A stretch of DNA of 64,000 bases from Adiantum capillus-veneris (Eukaryota; Streptophyta; Polypodiopsida; Polypodiales; Pteridaceae): contig CM043942.1 of the NCBI GenBank assembly GCA_014529385.2, positions 51,094,774-51,158,773 on the forward strand, written 5' to 3'. The position numbers and the translations under genes were made by a program. Within the stretch, counting starts at the first letter, position 1. Each line of letters opens with the position of its first letter. Below, piece after piece: positions 51,967 to 63,674 of this stretch. Below the pieces are notes generated by a model. That model saw nothing but the letters and a program-made list of their open reading frames with translations. It was not told the origin of the DNA and did no database searches.

Positions 51967-53060
51967 GGAATTCATGTCCACATGCATGCAATTTTAGGTC
52001 AGATTTTGGTTTTGATTATTATTGTAGCTTCTTCGTCATGCTGGCCCAACAAGCATCTTGAGGTTTTAGCCCCCCCTTTCAAAGCCATTTATGCTCTTAG
52101 AATCTCAATTTGAGTAGCACACCAGAAGGTAGTTTTCAATTGACATTTTCAGCATTGGATACACATACACACACACTCCAATTTTTGGCTTCAACAACGA
52201 GTCCAAATTCTCACAGACACTCCGTAGAGAGCAAGACAAAGAGTTTCTCAGTAGGCGATAGGTTACAGATTACCATTAGTAGCAATTTTATGCATCTTTA
52301 AGAGCAATCTTTTGGATTGCCATATGTGCATTTTGTCCATGATGTATGTTCTCTATGGTACTGCTTATGCATAGCCATTCATGGCTTCGTAGAGACACCT
52401 CTTAGATACATATTTACATGCAAAGGGATAGTCACATGCTCTTTTGACACAACAAATTTTTGAGAATCTTTGGTAGTGAAACAACCAGTACAGTTCTAAT
52501 GGGAGTTTGGATGCACATGGTTTATGTGTGACTAGCACTTAAGAGTGCTTATGCTCTGTTGAGAGCATTTTACTCCCCATAGGGAAGTGAGTTTTGTGGT
52601 TTTTTCTTGCACGTTTGTTGGTGCCTATTTATGTGCATACAATACATTTGCATTGATTTCATGACATATGTACGTTGTGTTGTGGATACTTCCATTGTAC
52701 CATTATGGAGCCAATTTTGGCTTGTTTTGGCAGTCTTGATCATTTTTCAGACTTGGACTGGAAGAGCCCTTTTTGAGACTTTGGCTAGTCGTGTCTCTAG
52801 GACCTCCTTTTGTGAGGGTCATTTTTACAAGGTTTTTTGTTACCAAGCATTGGGGCTAGGTTACCCAGTGTGAGGTGGACCTCTATCTCTTCCACATCAC
52901 AAGTGAATCAGTGATTGTTCGGCTTTCCCTTCACCTTCCATCTAATTGGTAGTGATTTTCCAAGATAGAGACACATAGGCCTAGCCACTCATTGCAATAA
53001 AATCTAAGCATCTACGAAAAAGGGGGGGCTCTCCATCATCCGTGCACACGAAGCCTCAAT
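51965..53060. other. Non-coding region
   Basis: No gene or repeat family recognised. Confidence 0.4.
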
Positions 53061-53770
53061 CTCTATTTCTATGGATGGCATCTCTCTGAATGAAATCACA
53101 TGGATACAAAGCAAGGGAATCTCTCTGGTTGCAATCACTTATCCTTACTCTAGGTCCCCTTTTTTTCATCGTGTGTGTGAAGAATCAATCTCTATTTTCG
53201 ATGGATGGTTTCTCTTGGAAGGAAATCACCTACACTTGCATCTTATAGGCATGTGGCATTATGCAAGATGCTAATGCTACCCGTCAAAATTAATGATGAT
53301 ATTGTTTGCTAGGGGCTATTGCAAAGAAACTATGTTTTGGTACTGCCTAGGTTGACATGTTTGCCAATATGGGTGTACTTTAGAAAGCACAAAAGTGCTC
53401 GAGGAGGTTCCTCTGAGGGGTTCTATCTTGACGCACACCAATTGCAAGATATTCCCAACAAGGGTATGACTCCTTTTAATAGATGCAAAACGAGGGCGCC
53501 TCTCTAGTTGCAATCACCTATACATGCATCTTGAAGGGATGTGGTAGTATGCAGATGTTGATTGATTTGGGCAAAAGAATTGAGGATGATATTGTTAGTT
53601 AGGGGTTGTTGATAAAGAATGACGTGCTTGGAAATGCCTTGACTGACATGTATATTAAGTGTGGTAAACTTTAAAAATCACAACAAGTGCTTGAGGATCT
53701 TCTTATTTGGAACATCGTCTCTTGGAATGCAATGATTGCAGGATGCTGTAGAAAGAGAGGGGAGAAGAGG
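53061..53770 (+). pseudogene. PPR protein pseudogene
   Basis: The translation in shifting frames shows two pentatricopeptide units: around 53520-53740, CILKGCGSMQ, then LGNALTDMYIKCGKL, then VLEDLLIWNIVSWNAMIAGC; and, more decayed, around 53230-53420, TYTCIL-ACGIMQ and VLEEVPLR. This is the PLS-type PPR pattern (V-x-G-N-A-L-[VI]-D-M-Y-x-K-C-G ... V-V-S-W-N-A-[ML]-I-A-G). Stops interrupt it several times. PPR proteins bind organellar RNA; this copy is dead. Confidence 0.8.
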
Positions 53771-54393
53771 AGAAGTGTGTGTGTTAGGAGCAAGAGAAAG
53801 AAGGCATGGGGCCATCCAAGGAGGGGGAGGCCTCATGTGTAGAGTTACGAATACGGCATGAGATTGATTTTTATTTTATTTTTTGGGGGGCGGGGATATT
53901 CCTACCTATTGGACTTTTGTAAAGATAGAGCCTGTAGTAGGTGCACCATTAGTACGTCAGTAAGTTGCTCCAATTTTGAAGTGTATTAAATTAGGAGGGA
54001 TCTTAAAAGATACCCTTTTGTGATCAAAGTGGAAAAGTAGAGACCTACCAGGTGTCATAGGCAGATGGCAAGCAACTTGTGGTAGGTGGACGGCGAGGGA
54101 AATTTTACAAAGGAGGCAGGTGGCAGGGCACAAGAGGATATAGCTGGCAGCAAAGGCGAGATAGCTACCACGTGACCAAATGTAGGTAGCGCGAGAGCAG
54201 ATGGAGAGTTTTTAAGAGAAGAGTGTATTTTGGAAAGGGCGCTTGAAGATGACATATATATTCCTGAACCTTTCTCGAAGGAAGCATTAGAGCCATTGTA
54301 ATGGACTCATATTCTAGAAACCTTAGATGTGTGTGCTATCTCAGATGGTCCCACAACAAAATTCTACGATAAGGATGGATATGATGTGGTTTT
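53771..54393. other. Non-coding region
   Basis: No gene seen. A short G-tract at 53883-53893. Confidence 0.35.
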
Positions 54394-54717
54394 GTGTTTT
54401 ATGGTCAATACAATCTAGGAAAGGTTTCCTTAGAACATCCCAGGGGTGATAGATTGATCAAACAAGAGGTTGAAGAGTTTTATGACTCTTCGGAGCATTT
54501 TGCACGAGAGGATGACGTAGACAATGAATGCTCTGATAACTTGAGTGACCAAGAAGAAACTATAGTAGACATCCGGTTTTACAATTTTTCAACCAAAAAC
54601 CTAAACGTCTATTTTGAAGATCCATTTTTTGTACTTATCGTAGATATGGTGATGCCATGGAATTATATGAGAGTCTTTATGAGTTTAGTTTGTGGCCTTT
54701 TTAGCTTGGTATGTTAG
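54394..54717 (+). CDS. Weak open frame, unknown
   Basis: A 107-residue frame that begins with ATG. It is acidic in the middle (FYDSSEHFAREDDVDNECSD) and hydrophobic at the end (RVFMSLVCGLFSLVC). No family recognised. It may be chance. Confidence 0.2.
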   Translation: MFYGQYNLGKVSLEHPRGDRLIKQEVEEFYDSSEHFAREDDVDNECSDNLSDQEETIVDIRFYNFSTKNLNVYFEDPFFVLIVDMVMPWNYMRVFMSLVCGLFSLVC

Positions 54718-55519
54718 GCACATGTACATGTGCGTCAAGTCACCAGCTAGTAGGTCAGCCGTTATAGGGGCAAGTGTGCAGTTTGATTTTTTTTTTATAT
54801 GCCCCTAATCTATGTATATGAGATGTGAGTTTTAAGCAAGCACTGTGGTATCTTATTATCAAAATTTTGTAGTTTTTTTGTCGTTATAATTCTTTTGCCC
54901 TCAACTAACTTCTCTCTATGTAGTAGTGCTATATAGCATGTTGTTTGCATCAATTTTTCACATAGTAATGCATAGATTCAAACATTGACATCTTAAAAAA
55001 ATTTGTTGTAAAAAAATTAGAATTTTTTTTAACCTTGAAAGCATCCCTTTTGGATTTGTTCTTTAGAAGCTATAGTATGTTCCCTGCAGGGTACATGATA
55101 TGGTAGCCTGCATGCAATTTGATCTAGAGCAAGTTGTGAAAGCTTACATGCTTTGTGACATATGTAAAATTTGAAATTATGGTTTTTCAAAATGGAGAAG
55201 ATCTTTTTTCAAGTGCATTGGTTGGTATGTGGTGTAAATCCATGCTAGGGCAGGTGCTTCTTCCTAGTTTCCATGGTGGTCTTCTAAATTGGCATGTGCT
55301 TGTAAATTCCCACGGGATCACTTGTCTTTGACTTGTGGTTTTGTGGAGTTATTTTGATATGGTTTGTGGTGATGAATTTGCATATTGAGGACTATTGGGA
55401 TACATTGTTGTAGAGGTGCCCCTTGTTCTTGTTTTCTTAACAGTGTTTTGATGCCCTCCACCGCAAAACTCTTTCACGTGACCTTCAAGTTATAGGTTTT
55501 GATTGATGTGATAGCAGAA
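54718..55519. other. Non-coding region
   Basis: AT-rich with T-tracts; no gene recognised. Confidence 0.35.
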
Positions 55520-56060
55520 TTTCCAATTTTTTATGGTAATGTAGCGAGGATGTTGATGCATTCATTGAAAAGATGGAGTTTTCTTGTTTGATTACAAATC
55601 AAGAAGATCCATTGGTTATGCTGAATATATATATACTTTTTGCTTGAAAGAGAATGCAAGGACATGGTACAATGAATATAAATTGTAGTTGAAATCATCT
55701 CGATCTCCATGGTGATGACTGACAATGCAATTAAGAAGGATTTTCTTGAGAGGTTTAAGAAGGTGAGGATCTAGAGAAGGTAGGTATTTGTGTCAAGAGC
55801 CTTATGCAAGGTGAACATGAAACAATGGATATGCATGTGAGGTAGTTTAATGAGTTATGGAGAAAATGTTGTAATGTTTTAAGAAATGAGTCCTCCTCTT
55901 ATGCTTGAATTGACCATGTTTATGCTAATCTTAAGGGTTGATTTGAGATTCAAAGTTGAGCTAAAAAGGTGGCTTACATTTGAGGATGTAGTAAAGGTTG
56001 CAAAGCATGAGGAATGGACACTAGAGAGATTGAGAGGGCTTGGATTGCATGTGATGTGAA
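55520..56060 (+). pseudogene. Decayed Ty3-type gag fragment
   Basis: In shifting frames: DVDAFIEKMEFSCLITNQED, KENARTWYNEYKL, KKDFLERFKK, then MRQFNELW-like sequence at about 55830-55860 and TFEDVVKVAKHEEW at 55980. Order and spacing fit a Ty3 Gag capsid domain. Many stops. Confidence 0.6.
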
Positions 56061-56990
56061 GCCAAAGGTTTCTCCATGCATTGATGTATATACAAAGAGA
56101 GCCTCTAATTCAATATTATATCATGGTGTTTGTCTTGCAAAAGAACAACAAGCATATAATGAGGAGAAAGATGATAAGAAGAATGTACAAATCATGTCAT
56201 CCTTGTTGTCTTTTCCACTTAATGGTGCTTCACATGGCAAAGATGATGTTTCGATGGATGTGAAAATGAATGGAAAGGAAAAGAATGAAATTAGTGAAGT
56301 TCCAAAAAAGGATCATGATGAGAATCAAGATATGGATGCCATAAATGTCATGTCTACTATATGCACGTGCATTGGAAGAGGAGCTTGTATGATGCTAAAG
56401 TGGATATAGATTGCCCCTCTCCTTTATGTTTTAGTTGAAAAGGACTTGCACATCAACAAAGCTTTTCATGTGCAAGAGGATTATACCCAAGAAGAGGCTT
56501 CTCAAGTATATTGTATGGTTGGGTCTACGACAAAAAATGATGTTGCTATTGAACATGCTGTGGACCTTGGAATGAGGAGACTATCCATAAGTAATTTCAT
56601 GATTCTATCTATGATGATGTAGGTAGCCATGCTGTCAATGATGAAGTGCATAAGATGGTTCTTGAGGCTATGTGGGAAGCCATGGAAATGTAATTTGATG
56701 CGTAATGATAATATGGTTCATGGTAACTTTCTAGATCCTCTTTTGCTAAGGAGATTAAGCTATGTGTAGAAGATGTCTTACCTTTAAGCTGGACACTTTT
56801 GAAATGAATGATTTTTTTTTAATGGGTGAAGAATATGATTTGGTTATGCATAAGTATATGATGATGCTTGATGAAAAGGTTGATGCCATTTTTAAGGGGA
56901 TGGTAAAGGATGATGTCCATGATATGATGAGTGAGGAGACTCTATATATGGTATTTGTGAATACTATTTTTTATTTCCAAGGGGAATAGA
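56014..56990 (+). pseudogene. Region after the gag fossil, unknown frames
   Basis: Frame 56014-56409 (131 residues, lysine-rich: CLAKEQQAYNEEKDDKKNVQ) is followed by stop-broken frames to 56990 (LVEKDLHINKAFHVQEDYTQ). It may be the Gag C-terminus and following polyprotein of the same fossil. No zinc knuckle or protease motif found. Confidence 0.35.
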
Positions 56991-57217
56991 TGGCATATAT
57001 ATTCCATGGTTTGATGTCGGAAACATTAACTTGGGTGCTTTAACTTTATGAAGTTGTAGCATGTGTTTTATGGCCATTTGATCTAGGTGACCATGAAATT
57101 GTTTGCTACTAATGAGCATGAATGTTCTAGTAGGCTTTGGGGTTGGCAAACTATGTTGCGTGCATTTTATATGCGAGCTTCTTTTTTTGTGCAGCCTACC
57201 TTGATTATAAACTTCGG

Positions 57218-57219
<2 letters not shown>

Positions 57220-57299
<80 letters not shown>
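57220..57299. repeat. (GA)n microsatellite
   Basis: 80 bases with one interruption (GAAGAG). Confidence 0.95.
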
Positions 57300-57645
57300 A
57301 GTCCCAAAATGGCACCTCATGCAAAGCTTGAAAAATGGCATCACTTTTTATTTAAGAGTGAAAGAGAGAAGTTTTGTTGATTCTTCAAAATGTGTAGCAC
57401 CTATTGGATCAAACAAAAATAAATTCAATCAATAATAAGATGGCCATGCCTTTGAAAATCCAAGTCAAAGCTCTACCTCATGCGACACACTTGCTATTCT
57501 GTGCCCTCATCCCCACCTTGCACACACACAGGTGGAGAGGTGCCTCCCCCAAACCCTATCCTTGCAACCTCTTTGTCCCAAAACTCTTCCCTCGTGGAGA
57601 CACATATTGTGCCCTCTCCTTGGCCCCACCTTGCACACACTTAGT

Positions 57646-57647
57646 CA

Positions 57648-57718
<71 letters not shown>
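57646..57718. repeat. (CA)n(GA)n compound microsatellite
   Basis: 20 bases of CA repeat run into about 54 bases of GA repeat. Confidence 0.95.
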
Positions 57719-57719
<1 letters not shown>

Positions 57720-58618
57720 TTAAGCACCGGGAATAGAAAAAGAGGCAAAGGCTTTGATCAGGCGAGAGGGAGAGAGAATCTACTAAAGTATCTTTGATTT
57801 TCTCTTTTTTTTGGTTGTGGTGCAAACATACTACAATCCACATATTCCTATTAGACAAATTTTTGGAGATTCAATTTGTCTGCAAGTCTTATTTTATTCA
57901 ATCGCACTCTGTAGCAATGGCTCACAATTGAGCTCAAAACCTTGAATGTTAGACAAAGACACTAGCCTAAACCATTGTAGCGCAAGAGGCATGCCTAGTA
58001 TATGAGCCTTGCATGATTAAAAGAAATCACACTACACCTGCACCACCGCATGGCAGTCTCCTCATTCATGCAGCCTCCATGTTTGTGCAACCTCCTTTGC
58101 CACTTGCCTCCCTCACCAGGGCTACCACTTTTCATCACTTTGCCTTTTTCCATTTCATCCAAATGCATGTATCTTCCAAGATATTTCCTAATAAACCAAT
58201 TCCCAAAATTTTAACCACATAACTATGTGCTTTTTCATAAGCAAGTTAATAATGAGGATACAAGCTTGTCAATACCACTTTGTGATTAATACAAATTTAC
58301 AATAGATATAGATACTTGGATTTGCTGATGTTAGATACACCTTACAACAAATCGACATGGTTAATGCTTGAGACTTGGAATGGTTAATCCTAATCTTTAC
58401 ACTAGAGGTAAGACTCTACTGCTACAAGTCATGACCACAATCACTTTGGAGGGATGTAGATGACCAACATTCTCCCAAAATGTTGATGATGATTAGGATG
58501 ACAATTGGTAATGTATTTTCCCCTCTCACTCTAGCCCACCTTCTTCATTCCAACCACTACCTCTTCTTCTAATGACACTGATTGAATCATTCTCTGCTTG
58601 GCTCATAATAAGGTTCTT

Positions 58619-58621
<3 letters not shown>

Positions 58622-58689
<68 letters not shown>
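58622..58689. repeat. (CT)n microsatellite
   Basis: 68 uninterrupted bases. Confidence 0.95.
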
Positions 58690-58691
<2 letters not shown>

Positions 58692-58839
58692 GAAGAGTTT
58701 CAATCATAATAGATTGCATAATATTAATAATGTCTCCCTACCTCTATATCATGCTTGTGTCACACTAGAGACAACTAGAGATAGGGCATATCACCATCCT
58801 TTATTATATGGGGACAACCTATGTGGAACCTTGGACATG

Positions 58840-59006
58840 CAAGAAAGGAGGAGTGCATAACTTGGTGGTTGTCAATAGTCCCATTGACAACACAATTATC
58901 TTGAAAAGACAAGAGAGGAGGAGGGCATAACTTGGTGGTTGTCAGTAGTGCCATTGACAACATACTTGAGTTTGAAAAGGCAAGAGAGGAGGAGGAGAGG
59001 AGGAGA
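58840..59006. repeat. Tandem repeat, about 70-bp unit
   Basis: Two full units and part of a third, each CAAGAGAGGAGG ... GGCATAACTTGGTGGTTGTC ... CCATTGACAACA, start at 58840, 58910 and 58981. Confidence 0.85.
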
Positions 59007-59102
59007 TAGATGTTGTCAATAGGGTAGTGAAACAATGGGTACAATGGCTACACAAGATTCTATGCAGGGGTAGTTGCATCCATGTCATGGGACAACCATG
59101 GA

Positions 59103-59476
59103 TGTTAACCCAAAATGTGGGAACTCAATTTTTGTTGAAGATGATGAAACAGGAAACAGAAGGAAGATAGCAACTCAGAGTAGGAAGAAGATGGAGAAGG
59201 AGAAGACAATGAAATAGGAAACAGAAGGAAGATAGCAGCTTAGAGTAGGAAGAAGATGGAGAAGGAGAAGACACAGAGCTTGCGTACGAGATCTCTGTAG
59301 TCTATCTCTCTGTATTAGAATAATAGAGTATTTACAAACTCAGAGCTACAAAGCTTATATGAGACCCTAAGAGATAAGGTGTCCTTTCACACCAGATGTC
59401 TAGGGGGAAAAACCCAGTGGGACAAAAGTGCCCCTAGCGAAGCACGTATACACACTAACACTACTACATGTCTACA
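59103..59476 (-). repeat. Element VII 3' LTR (outer border uncertain)
   Basis: In minus orientation it starts TGTAGACATGTAG directly after a purine tract. The outer end is placed at TGTTAACCC (59103) only because it fits TG...CA; the other LTR is not available for comparison. A 65-bp tandem duplication lies at 59144-59273. Confidence 0.6.
59144..59273. repeat. 65-bp tandem duplication in element VII LTR
   Basis: Units 59144-59208 and 59209-59273 (ATGAAACAGGAAACAGAAGG and so on) differ at few positions. Confidence 0.9.
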
Positions 59477-59490
59477 AATCCCCCCTGTAG
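59477..59490 (-). other. Polypurine tract of element VII
   Basis: Minus strand CTACAGGGGGGATT immediately before the LTR start. Confidence 0.8.
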
Positions 59491-59608
59491 TGATAGTGTG
59501 AATCCGTACAAGGTAGCAGATCATCATGTGTATGAGAGTAAGGCCAAAGCTTTTCGGAAAGCTTCAAACTTTTCTCGTGATAACGCCTTCGTAAATAGAT
59601 GTGCAATG

Positions 59609-60323
59609 TTATCCTGTGTAGGACAGTAAGTTAGTGTGATCTCCCTTGCATGTAGCCTTTCCCTGACATAGTGGTAGTGAACCTCTATGTGCTTTGTTCT
59701 TGCATGAAATACTGGATTCCTTGCAATGCCATAGCACTCTGACTGTCAGTGAAAATGGTGGTGTGTGTCCGTTGACACTCACAAAGATCTGCCAATAACC
59801 TGCGTATCCATACACAATCAACTATTGTCGTGAAAGCTGCCCTGTACTTAGCTTCACAAGTTGATGTAGCCACTGTGGGTTGCTTCTTGCTTAGCCAAGA
59901 TATACATGCATTTCCCAAGAAAAAACAATTCCCACTTGTGGAATGTCATGTGTCAAAATCACCAGCCCAATCTGAATCGCTGTAACCAAGAAGCTGCATA
60001 GAACTGTGCTTTCCATACATATCCCCCCTTGGAAAGAACATGGAAAGATTAGGGGTACCTGAAAGGTAACGAAGTATGCGCTTCACAGCCTGCCAATGAT
60101 GCATACCTGGGCTGTACATAAATCTGCTTGCTTGTGAAACCCCAAATTGAATGTCTGGATGAGTGTTGCCTGCCAAATATATCAAGCAACCAACCACTGC
60201 TCCGTAAGTATATACATCAAAAGGTTCTCCAGCATCGTGCATGCTCAACTTTGATCTAGTTTCTACGGGTGTAGAGATTGGTTTACAATTTTTCATACCA
60301 AACTTGTCCAAAATTTTATGCAA
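59609..60323 (-). pseudogene. RNase H of element VII
   Basis: Frames 60323-59946 (TRSKLSMHDAGEPFDVYTYG, LIYLAGNTHPDIQFGVSQAS, RILRYLSGTPNLSMFF) and 59918-59685 (STCEAKYRAAFTTIVDCVW, FTDSQSAMALQ) cover the end of RT and RNase H. The typical S-T-x-E-A-E-Y is S-T-C-E-A-K-Y, with one acidic residue replaced by Lys. A stop at about 59940 separates the frames. The last part (59821-59609) is frameshifted. Confidence 0.85.
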
Positions 60324-60332
60324 ATATTTTGC

Positions 60333-61025
60333 CTACAACATGTATATGCCATCCTCTGATTGTACAAATTGAATACCCAAGTAATAATGTAGCAAACCAA
60401 GATCAGACATCTCAAAGGTTTTTCTCAAAGCATATTTAAACGCTTCAATTTCATCTGTAGTATTGCCTGTAAGAAGCATATCATGCACATAAAGTGTTAG
60501 CATAATGAGAACTCTATCTCTCTTTTTGACATACAAAGTACTTTTTGTTGGACTATTCTGAAATCCCTGGCCAATCAAATAAGTATGTATCTTCTCATAC
60601 CATGCTCTTGGAGCCTGTTTGAGACCATACAAAGCTTTACGCAATCTACATACCTTTTGCTCTTGACCTTTTACAACAAAACCACTTGGTTGACTTACAT
60701 AAACTTCTTCCTGAAAATCACCATTCAAAAAAGCAGTTTTGATATCCAACTGATGCACTTTCCAACCATGATGAGCAGCAATTGCAACTAGTGATCTAAC
60801 TGTGGACGCACGAGAAGTAGGAGCAAAGGTTTCATCATAATCTATGCCTTTCTGTTGCGCATAGCCTTTTGCCACAAGCTTTGCTTTGTATCTGTCAACA
60901 GTACCATCTTGTTTCCTTTTTACCTTAAATGCCCACTTTGTACCAATAGGCTTTTTACCTGTAGGCAAGTCCATAGATCCATGTATGATTCTTATGAATA
61001 GAATCAATTTCTTGCTGCATAGCAT
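60333..61025 (-). pseudogene. Reverse transcriptase of element VII, YVDD changed to YVHD
   Basis: A 230-residue open frame with the full copia RT pattern: GTKWAFKVKRKQDGTVDRYK, LVAKGYAQQKGIDYDETFAP, HQLDIKTAFLNGDFQEEVYV, LYGLKQAPRAWYEK, then LYVHDMLLTGNT. The catalytic site should be Y-V-D-D; the first Asp codon is CAT (60483-60485). The frame then continues MSDLGLLHYYLGIQF. Loss of the Asp abolishes polymerisation in known RTs. The rest of the frame is unusually well preserved. Confidence 0.9.
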
Positions 61026-61272
61026 CTTTCCACTGAAAAAACTCTAAAGCTTGTTCAAATGAATCAGGCTCATATGCATCACAAAGAGTGCTAAAGCAAG
61101 CCAAATCTACTTGCTCTCTGCCAAAAGTAGTACCATCACGTGTTTTTCGTGGTAACGGTGCATCCAACTTGCTATCCTGCAAAGTTTTTTGAACCCATTT
61201 AGGCAAGGTTATTTCTTCCCTGAGAACTTCTTGCTCTTCACGCACAATTTCCTCTACATCGTGAGGTGTCAC
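60955..61272 (-). pseudogene. Integrase-RT linker of element VII
   Basis: A 105-residue frame: LPRKTRDGTTFGREQVDLAC, FEQALEFFQWKDAMQQEIDS and KNHTWIYGLAYR. The F-x-x-A...W-x-x-A-M-x-x-E-[IM] segment is the standard copia linker just before RT. It overlaps the RT frame by about 70 bases in another frame, indicating a frameshift. Confidence 0.8.
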
Positions 61273-61420
61273 ATGCTGATCAAAAGAATGATCAAGATTA
61301 TCAACCTATTGTGATTCTTGATTCTCCACAAAGAAGGAAGCAAACCTTCAAATACATCATGTGTCTGCATATGAGGTACATCAAAAGCAACCATAGGTTG
61401 AGCAGTAGTTTCTGCAAAAA

Positions 61421-61996
61421 TTACATCACGACTTTCAAAAATCTTGTTTGTAGCAAGATGTAAAGTATATAACCTTTACTTCCACTACTGTACCCCACAA
61501 ATATACATTTGATTGCCTTATCATCAAGCTTCCCACGTAACTGTTGAGGGATGTGAGCATAAGCAAGACAACCAAAAACACGAAGATAACTGACTGAAGG
61601 TTTTCTGTCATACCAAGCTTCATATGGAGTAATGGTCTTCAAGGCACGAGTAGGACACCTGTTCAAAACATGTGTTTCACAAGCAACTGCCTCCATCCAT
61701 AGCTTATGAGGCAAACTCTTAGCCTTGAGCATACATCTAGCCGTCTCCATTAAAGACCTGTTCTTCCTTTCTGCAACACCATTCTGTTGTGGTGTGTATG
61801 GCATAGTGCATTGGTGTTTAATGCCTTTCTTTCCCAAAAAATCCTTAAATGCACCTGACATGTATTCACCTCCTCGATCGGTACGAAGAGTCTGTACTTT
61901 GCAACCTGTTTCATTTTCAACCATGGCGACATAATGTTGAAAAATTGCAAACACATCTGACTTTGCTTTGAGTAGATACACCCAACAAAACATCAA
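61421..61996 (-). pseudogene. Integrase core of element VII
   Basis: A 191-residue open frame: second catalytic Asp in LRTDRGGEYMSGAFKDFL, Glu in GVAERKNRSLMETARCML, and LRVFGCLAYAHIP. The first Asp is in the previous frame (LVHSDVCGPM at about 62060). A frameshift is at about 62000. Confidence 0.88.
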
Positions 61997-62008
61997 TGAA
62001 GGTCACAA

Positions 62009-62506
62009 TTAAAGGCTGTTTCCCATAGATGGCGTCCTCATAGGACCACATACATCACTGTGTACAAGCTGCAACTTTCGTGTCCCTCTAACTGAACCAT
62101 CCTGCGAAAATGCAAATCTGTGCAGAACGCAACCTTCACATACATGTCTTGGTGGCATCTCCAATAAAGACAAATCATGCACCATATTATGACGTTGTAA
62201 AGTCATCAAACTGCCATAACCAACATGCCCAAATCTAGCATGCCACAACTCAGCATCCTGCATGGCCCGAGTCTTTGTTTCTGCAATACATACTTGAAGT
62301 GTCTTTTCATAACGATCTAGCACATATAGTCCATTTTCCAGTGTAGCTGTAGTGATAAGAGAATAACCATTCTCTCGATCTCGTACAACACGTCTGTCAT
62401 CCTCAAAAATGACCCGAAGACCATTTTTTGCAAGAGAGAACAGACAACAAATTCTTCTTGATCCCTGGAACATATAAGACATCTGGCAAGCATAAATCAG
62501 AACCAT
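62009..62506 (-). pseudogene. Integrase zinc-binding domain of element VII
   Basis: Frame with LWHARFGHVGYGSLMTLQRH and VCEGCVLHRF (HHCC domain), and the first integrase Asp in HSDVCGPM. Upstream part VIFEDDRRVVRDRENGY is the copia pre-integrase segment. It overlaps the previous frame by about 100 bases. Confidence 0.85.
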
Positions 62507-63008
62507 CTGAAATGGTAATCAAAATCTTACCAACGCCATTGATTGGATAAGAAGCATTATTTGCACATGTCACCTTCTTTCCTGTTGGAGCTGCATCCAA
62601 TGAACAAAACAAATCCTTCCTTGAAGTAATATGCCTGGATGCACCACTATCAAAGTACCAAATCATTTGTGTCTCGTCAACACTGTAAGCAGAAAAATAT
62701 GAACATACTAAGAAAGCATAAGAATCCTGCACAAAGTTTGCAGACTCTTCTTTAGCTGTAGAAGAATCACTAGAAGCTGAAACAACCAAACTTGACTCTT
62801 TCTTCTTTTCTTTAGCAATTCGCTTTTTACACTCACTAATGTAGTGACAAGGTTTCTTGCAGTAGTGACATTTACCTTTCTTCTTGGACTTGTCGGAATC
62901 ACCTTTAGACTTCTCTGAAGACTGTCCTGCACCAGACTTGGAGTGATGAGCACTCTCTTTACCCTTGTTTTTGTTCTGTACAACAAGAGCATGATCCATA
63001 CCATCCAC
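62403..63008 (-). pseudogene. Gag zinc knuckle and protease of element VII
   Basis: Knuckle CHYCKKPCHYISEC (CX2CX4HX4C) in a lysine-rich context. The protease active site is WYFDSGASRHIT, intact, with PINGVGKILI downstream and DVLYVPGIKKNLLS. It ends by a frameshift at about 62420. Confidence 0.85.
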
Positions 63009-63180
63009 CTATAAAGACTTGTTCTTACGTGATTGATCCTCCTACAATACCAAAGCCACTAACTCTTCAAAATGAAGAGGCTCAGGATTAGCTCGTAAGA
63101 CAGAGTCAAAGAAGTCTGAAAAGTCAAATAAGATGGTGGTAGTGAATTGAGTGTTTTGGAAACCAAGTCCTTCTCTGGAA

Positions 63181-63674
63181 TCACTTTGTCAATGCTAAGA
63201 AATTGCTCTTTAAGATCTTGATTTTTATAAGATGCTCGACGATATCGTCACCTTCGTCCATCTGTATTTTGTCAAGTTGTTTCTTCAAAAACTCTATTCT
63301 GGCAGCGTTTCTTCCTCCAAACATAGCTTGCAGAGTGTCCCAAGCATCCTTAGAAGTTCTGCAAGATCTGATATGTGGTGTGATTGTCCTCTTTATGGTT
63401 AAGGCAATCACAACCATAGCTTGTGCATCTTTAGTATCCCATTTCTTTTGCTCTGGAGTGACTTGTAAGGGTCTGCACCAACAGCTGCACCAGGACCAGG
63501 CGTGGCAGGTGCAATGCTACCTTGAAGAACTTCATCTCCACATACATAATCCCACAATCTTTTACCAACCAAAATATTTTTGGCCATAAAAGACCAAAGA
63601 GAATAGTTGGTACTATCCAATTTGTCTTCGGATGTAAACGCACCAAAAATCTCTTTCTCCGTAGATTGAGCCAT
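63181..63674 (-). pseudogene. Gag of element VII, N-terminal part
   Basis: ATG at 63674 begins MAQSTEKEIFGAF; LDSTNYSLWSFMAKNILVGK with LWDYVCGDE is typical for copia Gag. After a frameshift at about 63420 it continues HIRSCRTSKDAWDTLQAMFG and IEFLKKQLDKIQMDEGDDIV, the second half of the copia Gag domain. Between 63181 and 63008 the link to the zinc knuckle is broken by stops. Confidence 0.85.

Larger units (their letters stand above)
56991..58839. other. Non-coding region with three microsatellites
   Basis: It contains (GA)n at 57220-57299, (CA)n(GA)n at 57646-57718 and (CT)n at 58622-58689. No gene recognised; open frames across the tracts are artefacts. Confidence 0.5.
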
